Assembly (NCBI RefSeq): GCF_011605345.1
Contig: NZ_JAAOXM010000001.1
Location: forward strand, 1,240,001 to 1,304,000
Origin: Burkholderia sp. D-99
GTDB lineage: Bacteria > Pseudomonadota > Gammaproteobacteria > Burkholderiales > Burkholderiaceae
Direction: 5' to 3'
DNA: 64,000 nucleotides
Each line of letters opens with the position of its first letter. Position 1 is the stretch's first letter. Shown here piece by piece: positions 60,876-64,000 of this stretch. Both the position numbers and the translations under genes were made by a program. The notes under the pieces are model-generated. The model saw only the letters and a list, made by a program, of their open reading frames with translations, ran no database searches and was not told where the DNA came from.

Positions 60876-61786
60876 TTCGCGTCCTCCTTGATGCGTCGCG
60901 CCTCGTCTCGCGCGGCCGATTCCTCTTCGTCGCTCACCTCGTTCGGGCCAACCCGGACATAGTGGAAGAACCCGGCGAGCGCAGTCAGCGCGATGCCGGC
61001 GACCGCGAGCGGTTTCGCGATGCCCTTCCACAGCTTCACCATCGGGCTGATCGACGGATTGTCGGGCAGCCCGTGGTACAGCGAGGGTTTGTCGGCATGG
61101 TGCAGCACGTACATCACGTGCGTGCCGCCGACACCCTGCGGGTCGTACAGCCCCGCATGCTCGAAGCCGCGCTCCTTCAGGTCCTCGATCCGCTCGGCCG
61201 CGTGCTGCTTCATGTCCTCCTTGGTGCCGAACACGATCGCGCCCGTCGGGCAGGTCTTCACGCAGGCCGGCTCCTGACCGACCGCGACGCGGTCGGAACA
61301 GAGCGTGCACTTGTACGCGCGATGATCCTTCTTCGAGATCCGCGGAACGTTGAACGGGCAGCCGGTCACGCAATAGCCGCAACCGATGCAGTTCTCCTCG
61401 TGGAAATCGACGATCCCGTTGTTGTACTGCACGATCGCGCCCGGCGACGGGCACGCCTTCAGGCAGCCCGGATCCTCGCAATGCATGCAGCCGTCCTTGC
61501 GTATCAGCCACTCGAGGTCGCCTTCCGGGTTCTCGTATTCGGAGAACCGCATGACCGTCCACGAGTGCTCGGTCAGGTCGGCCGGGTTGTCGTACACGCC
61601 GACGTTGGTGCCGACCTCGTCACGCAGGTCGTTCCACTCCATGCATGCCGTCTGGCACGCCTTGCAGCCGATGCACTTCGATACGTCGATCAGCTTCGCG
61701 ACGCTCCCGGTCACCGGTTCGCGCACCGTGGGCGGTGGCGTCGTGGTGGCCGAGACGCGCTTGATATCCAGCGATTGCAATGCCAT
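60872..61786 (-). CDS. fdxH: Formate dehydrogenase iron-sulfur (beta) subunit
   Basis: A 304-residue periplasmic subunit that carries four 4Fe-4S clusters. Four Cys clusters are visible in order: [49 protein letters not shown] and [20 protein letters not shown]. The final helix, [18 protein letters not shown], anchors it in the membrane. It joins the large catalytic subunit to the cytochrome. It lies 10 bp after fdnG and overlaps the cytochrome gene by 4 bp. Confidence 0.95.
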   Translation of the reverse strand: MALQSLDIKRVSATTTPPPTVREPVTGSVAKLIDVSKCIGCKACQTACMEWNDLRDEVGTNVGVYDNPADLTEHSWTVMRFSEYENPEGDLEWLIRKDGCMHCEDPGCLKACPSPGAIVQYNNGIVDFHEENCIGCGYCVTGCPFNVPRISKKDHRAYKCTLCSDRVAVGQEPACVKTCPTGAIVFGTKEDMKQHAAERIEDLKERGFEHAGLYDPQGVGGTHVMYVLHHADKPSLYHGLPDNPSISPMVKLWKGIAKPLAVAGIALTALAGFFHYVRVGPNEVSDEEESAARDEARRIKEDAK

Positions 61787-61796
61787 CTCTTTCCCC

Positions 61797-64000
61797 TTAC
61801 GCCTTTTCGACCTTCACCAGGAACGACTTGAATTCCGGTGTATAGGAGTTGCCGTCGCCCACGGACGGAGTCAGGGTATTGGCGAGATAGCCGGGCTTCG
61901 TCAGTCCCTTGAAGCCCCAGTGCAACGGGACGCCGACCGTCTGGACCTTCTTGCCGTCGACCATCAGCGGCTTGATCCGCTTCGTGACGAGGGCAACCGC
62001 GATGATGTAGCCGCGCTTGGACGACACCTTCACGCGCTCGCCATGCGCGACGCCGACTTCCTTCGCGAGGTCTTCGCCGATCTCGACGAATTGCTCGGGC
62101 TGGATGATCGAGTTCAGCCGCGCATGCTTGGTCCAGTAGTGGAAATGCTCGGTCAGCCGGTACGTGGTCGCGGCGTGCGGGAACTCCGGCGCCTGACCGA
62201 ACGACGCGCGGTCGTCCGGGAACACGCGGGCGGCCGGGTTGTTCAGCGCCAGCGGGTTGTTCGGGTGCAGCGGGTTCGTGCCGATCGGCGTTTCGAACGG
62301 TTCGTAGTGCTCGGGGAACGGGCCTTCGTTCATCCCCGCACGCGCGAAGAAGCGCGCGACACCTTCCGGATTCATGATGAACGGCCCCATCCCGTTCTCG
62401 GGTGGTTCGTCCGCCTTGAAGTCGGGGATGTCGGGGCCCTTCCACGCGCTGCCGTTCCAGCCGATCAGCTTGCGGGTCGGGTCGAACGGCTTGCCGGCGA
62501 CGTCGCACGATGCGCGGTTGTACAGGATCCGCCGGTTCGCCGGCCAGGCCCACGCCCAGTTCAGTGTCTGGCCGATGCCGGTCGGGTCGGAGTTGTCGCG
62601 CCGCCCCATCTGGTTGCCGGCCTGAGTCCATGCGCCGCAGAAGATCCAGCAGCCGCTCGCGGTCGTGCCGTCGTCCTTCAACTGCGCGAACGCGGCCAGC
62701 TGCTCGCCCTTCTTCACGAGCGTCTTGGCCGGATCCTTCGGGTCGGGCAGATCGGCGAGCGCCTTTCCGTTGAACTCCATCGCGAGCTCTTCGGGCGTCG
62801 GGCTTTCCGGGTTCGCGTACGGCCAGGTCAGGTTGACGATCGGGTCCGGATACTTGCCGCCGTCGGTCTGGTACATCTTGCGCATGCGCAGGAACAGCCC
62901 CGACATGATCTCGAGGTCGCTACGCGCCTCGCCCGGCGGCTCCGCGCCCTTCCAGTGCCATTGCAGCACGCGGCTCGAACTCACGAGCGAACCGTTTTCC
63001 TCCGCAAAGCACGTGGTCGGCAGACGGAACACCTCGGTCTGGATCTTCGACGCATCGACGTCGTTGTAGTCGCCGTGATGCTTCCAGAACTCGGACGTCT
63101 CGGTCGCGAGCGGATCCATGATCACGAGCCACTTCAGCTTCGCGAGGCCCGCCGCCGTCTTCACCTTCGACGGCGCCGCCGCGAGCGGGTTGAAGCCCTG
63201 GCAGATGTAGCCGTTCATCTTGCCGGCATTCATCAGCTCGATCGCCTGCAGCAGGTCGTACTGTTTATCCAGCTTCGGCAGGTAGTCGTAGCCCCAGTTG
63301 TTCTCGGCGGTGGCCGCATCGCCCCACCAGGACTTCATGAAGCTGACGTGGAAGGCCTTGTAGTTCTTCCAGTAGCTCAACTGGTTCGGCCGCAGCGGCT
63401 GCTGCACGCGCTTCGCGATGTAGCCGTCGAAATCCTGCTCGGACTGCATCGGCAGCGTCATGTAGCCCGGCAGCAGGTTCGACATCAGCCCGAGGTCGGT
63501 CAACCCCTGGATGTTCGAGTGGCCGCGCAGCGCGTTCATCCCGCCGCCGGCGATGCCGATGTTGCCGAGCAGCAGTTGCACCATCGCGCCGGTGCGGATG
63601 ATCTGCGCGCCGATCGAGTGGTGGGTCCAGCCGAGCGCGTACAGCACCGTGCCGGCGCGGCCGGGAACGGCGGTGGTCGCGAGCATCTCGCACACCTTCA
63701 GGAACTTCTCCTTCGGCGTGCCGCAGGTCTGCTGGACCATGTCCGGCGTATAGCGCGCGTAGTGCTGCTTCAGCAGGTTGTACACGCAACGCGGATGCTG
63801 CAGCGTCGGGTCGACCTTCACGAAGCCGTCGTCGCCGCGCTCGTAGTCCCAGCTCGATTTGTCCGGATACGCGTGCTTTTCCGCGTCATAACCGGAATAG
63901 ATGCCGTCGTTGAACGCGAAATCCTCGCGCACGATGAACGAGAAGTCCGTGTAGTTCTTCACGTACTCATGCTGGATCTTGTCGTTCGTCAGCAGATAGT
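61797..64000 (-). CDS. fdnG: Formate dehydrogenase-N major (alpha) subunit, 5' partial
   Basis: The catalytic molybdopterin subunit that oxidises formate to carbon dioxide on the periplasmic side. The visible 733 residues are the C-terminal part; the frame continues without stop to the edge of the window (the extra first codons read [13 protein letters not shown]). Motifs include [17 protein letters not shown] and [20 protein letters not shown], with the molybdopterin dinucleotide-binding C-terminal domain from about 61,800 to 62,300. E. coli FdnG has 1015 residues with selenocysteine at 196, so the Sec codon and the Tat signal should be outside the window. The sel genes downstream support a selenoprotein. 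Confidence 0.93.
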   Translation of the reverse strand, partial: YLLTNDKIQHEYVKNYTDFSFIVREDFAFNDGIYSGYDAEKHAYPDKSSWDYERGDDGFVKVDPTLQHPRCVYNLLKQHYARYTPDMVQQTCGTPKEKFLKVCEMLATTAVPGRAGTVLYALGWTHHSIGAQIIRTGAMVQLLLGNIGIAGGGMNALRGHSNIQGLTDLGLMSNLLPGYMTLPMQSEQDFDGYIAKRVQQPLRPNQLSYWKNYKAFHVSFMKSWWGDAATAENNWGYDYLPKLDKQYDLLQAIELMNAGKMNGYICQGFNPLAAAPSKVKTAAGLAKLKWLVIMDPLATETSEFWKHHGDYNDVDASKIQTEVFRLPTTCFAEENGSLVSSSRVLQWHWKGAEPPGEARSDLEIMSGLFLRMRKMYQTDGGKYPDPIVNLTWPYANPESPTPEELAMEFNGKALADLPDPKDPAKTLVKKGEQLAAFAQLKDDGTTASGCWIFCGAWTQAGNQMGRRDNSDPTGIGQTLNWAWAWPANRRILYNRASCDVAGKPFDPTRKLIGWNGSAWKGPDIPDFKADEPPENGMGPFIMNPEGVARFFARAGMNEGPFPEHYEPFETPIGTNPLHPNNPLALNNPAARVFPDDRASFGQAPEFPHAATTYRLTEHFHYWTKHARLNSIIQPEQFVEIGEDLAKEVGVAHGERVKVSSKRGYIIAVALVTKRIKPLMVDGKKVQTVGVPLHWGFKGLTKPGYLANTLTPSVGDGNSYTPEFKSFLVKVEKA

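Overview
The window is GC-rich (roughly two thirds G+C), densely coded bacterial chromosome. Gene content and protein style point to Burkholderia, most likely the Burkholderia cepacia complex, possibly a secondary replicon. Supporting this are a complete tad (Flp pilus) locus, many sulfonate/taurine-type ABC systems, AdiA, PotE and ornithine decarboxylase, and a selenocysteine module with a membrane formate dehydrogenase. The genus is inferred from recognised families, not from a database search. No rRNA, integrase, transposase or CRISPR array was seen. The only tRNA is tRNA-Sec.

Layout. 1-1.3 kb: the end of an ABC substrate-binding protein and an orphan NinX-type phage gene. 1.7-4.1 kb: a GtrB-like glycosyltransferase and a GT87 membrane glycosyltransferase. 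4.0-14.6 kb (minus): a 12-gene tad operon in the order flp, prepilin peptidase, cpaB, secretin, cpaD, cpaE/tadZ, tadA, tadB, tadC, tadD, tadE, tadG. Most junctions from tadZ to tadE are 4-bp stop/start overlaps. 15.4-25.2 kb: an organosulfur region with a complete ABC importer (binding protein, two permeases, ATPase), two TauD-type dioxygenases, a peptide-binding protein, a DUF427 protein and a further sulfonate-binding protein. A perfect decamer array lies at 23.9 kb. 25.2-33.7 kb: a glycolipid-binding-domain protein with a divergent LysR regulator, then potE and adiA (minus) facing away from an ornithine decarboxylase (plus), then the stub of an MFS transporter.

33.7-42.1 kb (minus): a tight seven-gene operon, MFS transporter, FGGY kinase, GlpD-type oxidase, alkylglycerone-phosphate-synthase-like flavoprotein, GlpP-type antiterminator, ABM monooxygenase and Fe-dependent alcohol dehydrogenase. 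It is the best candidate here for an undescribed pathway, most simply the uptake, phosphorylation and oxidation of a glycerol-like or glyceryl-ether compound. 42.3-46.0 kb: two SDR genes, each paired with a LysR regulator. 46.1-49.7 kb: an NCS2 purine permease, a Nudix hydrolase and small uncharacterised proteins. 50.1-55.6 kb: an AraC regulator followed by an AhpD-like protein, an acyl-CoA-dehydrogenase-like flavoprotein and a three-gene ABC importer, a second possible organosulfur module.

55.6-64.0 kb (minus): fdnG (cut by the window end), fdxH, the cytochrome b subunit, fdhE, selA, selB and selC. One cluster thus supplies a predicted selenoprotein formate dehydrogenase, its maturation factor and most of the selenocysteine-insertion machinery. 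The Sec codon of fdnG should lie beyond the window.
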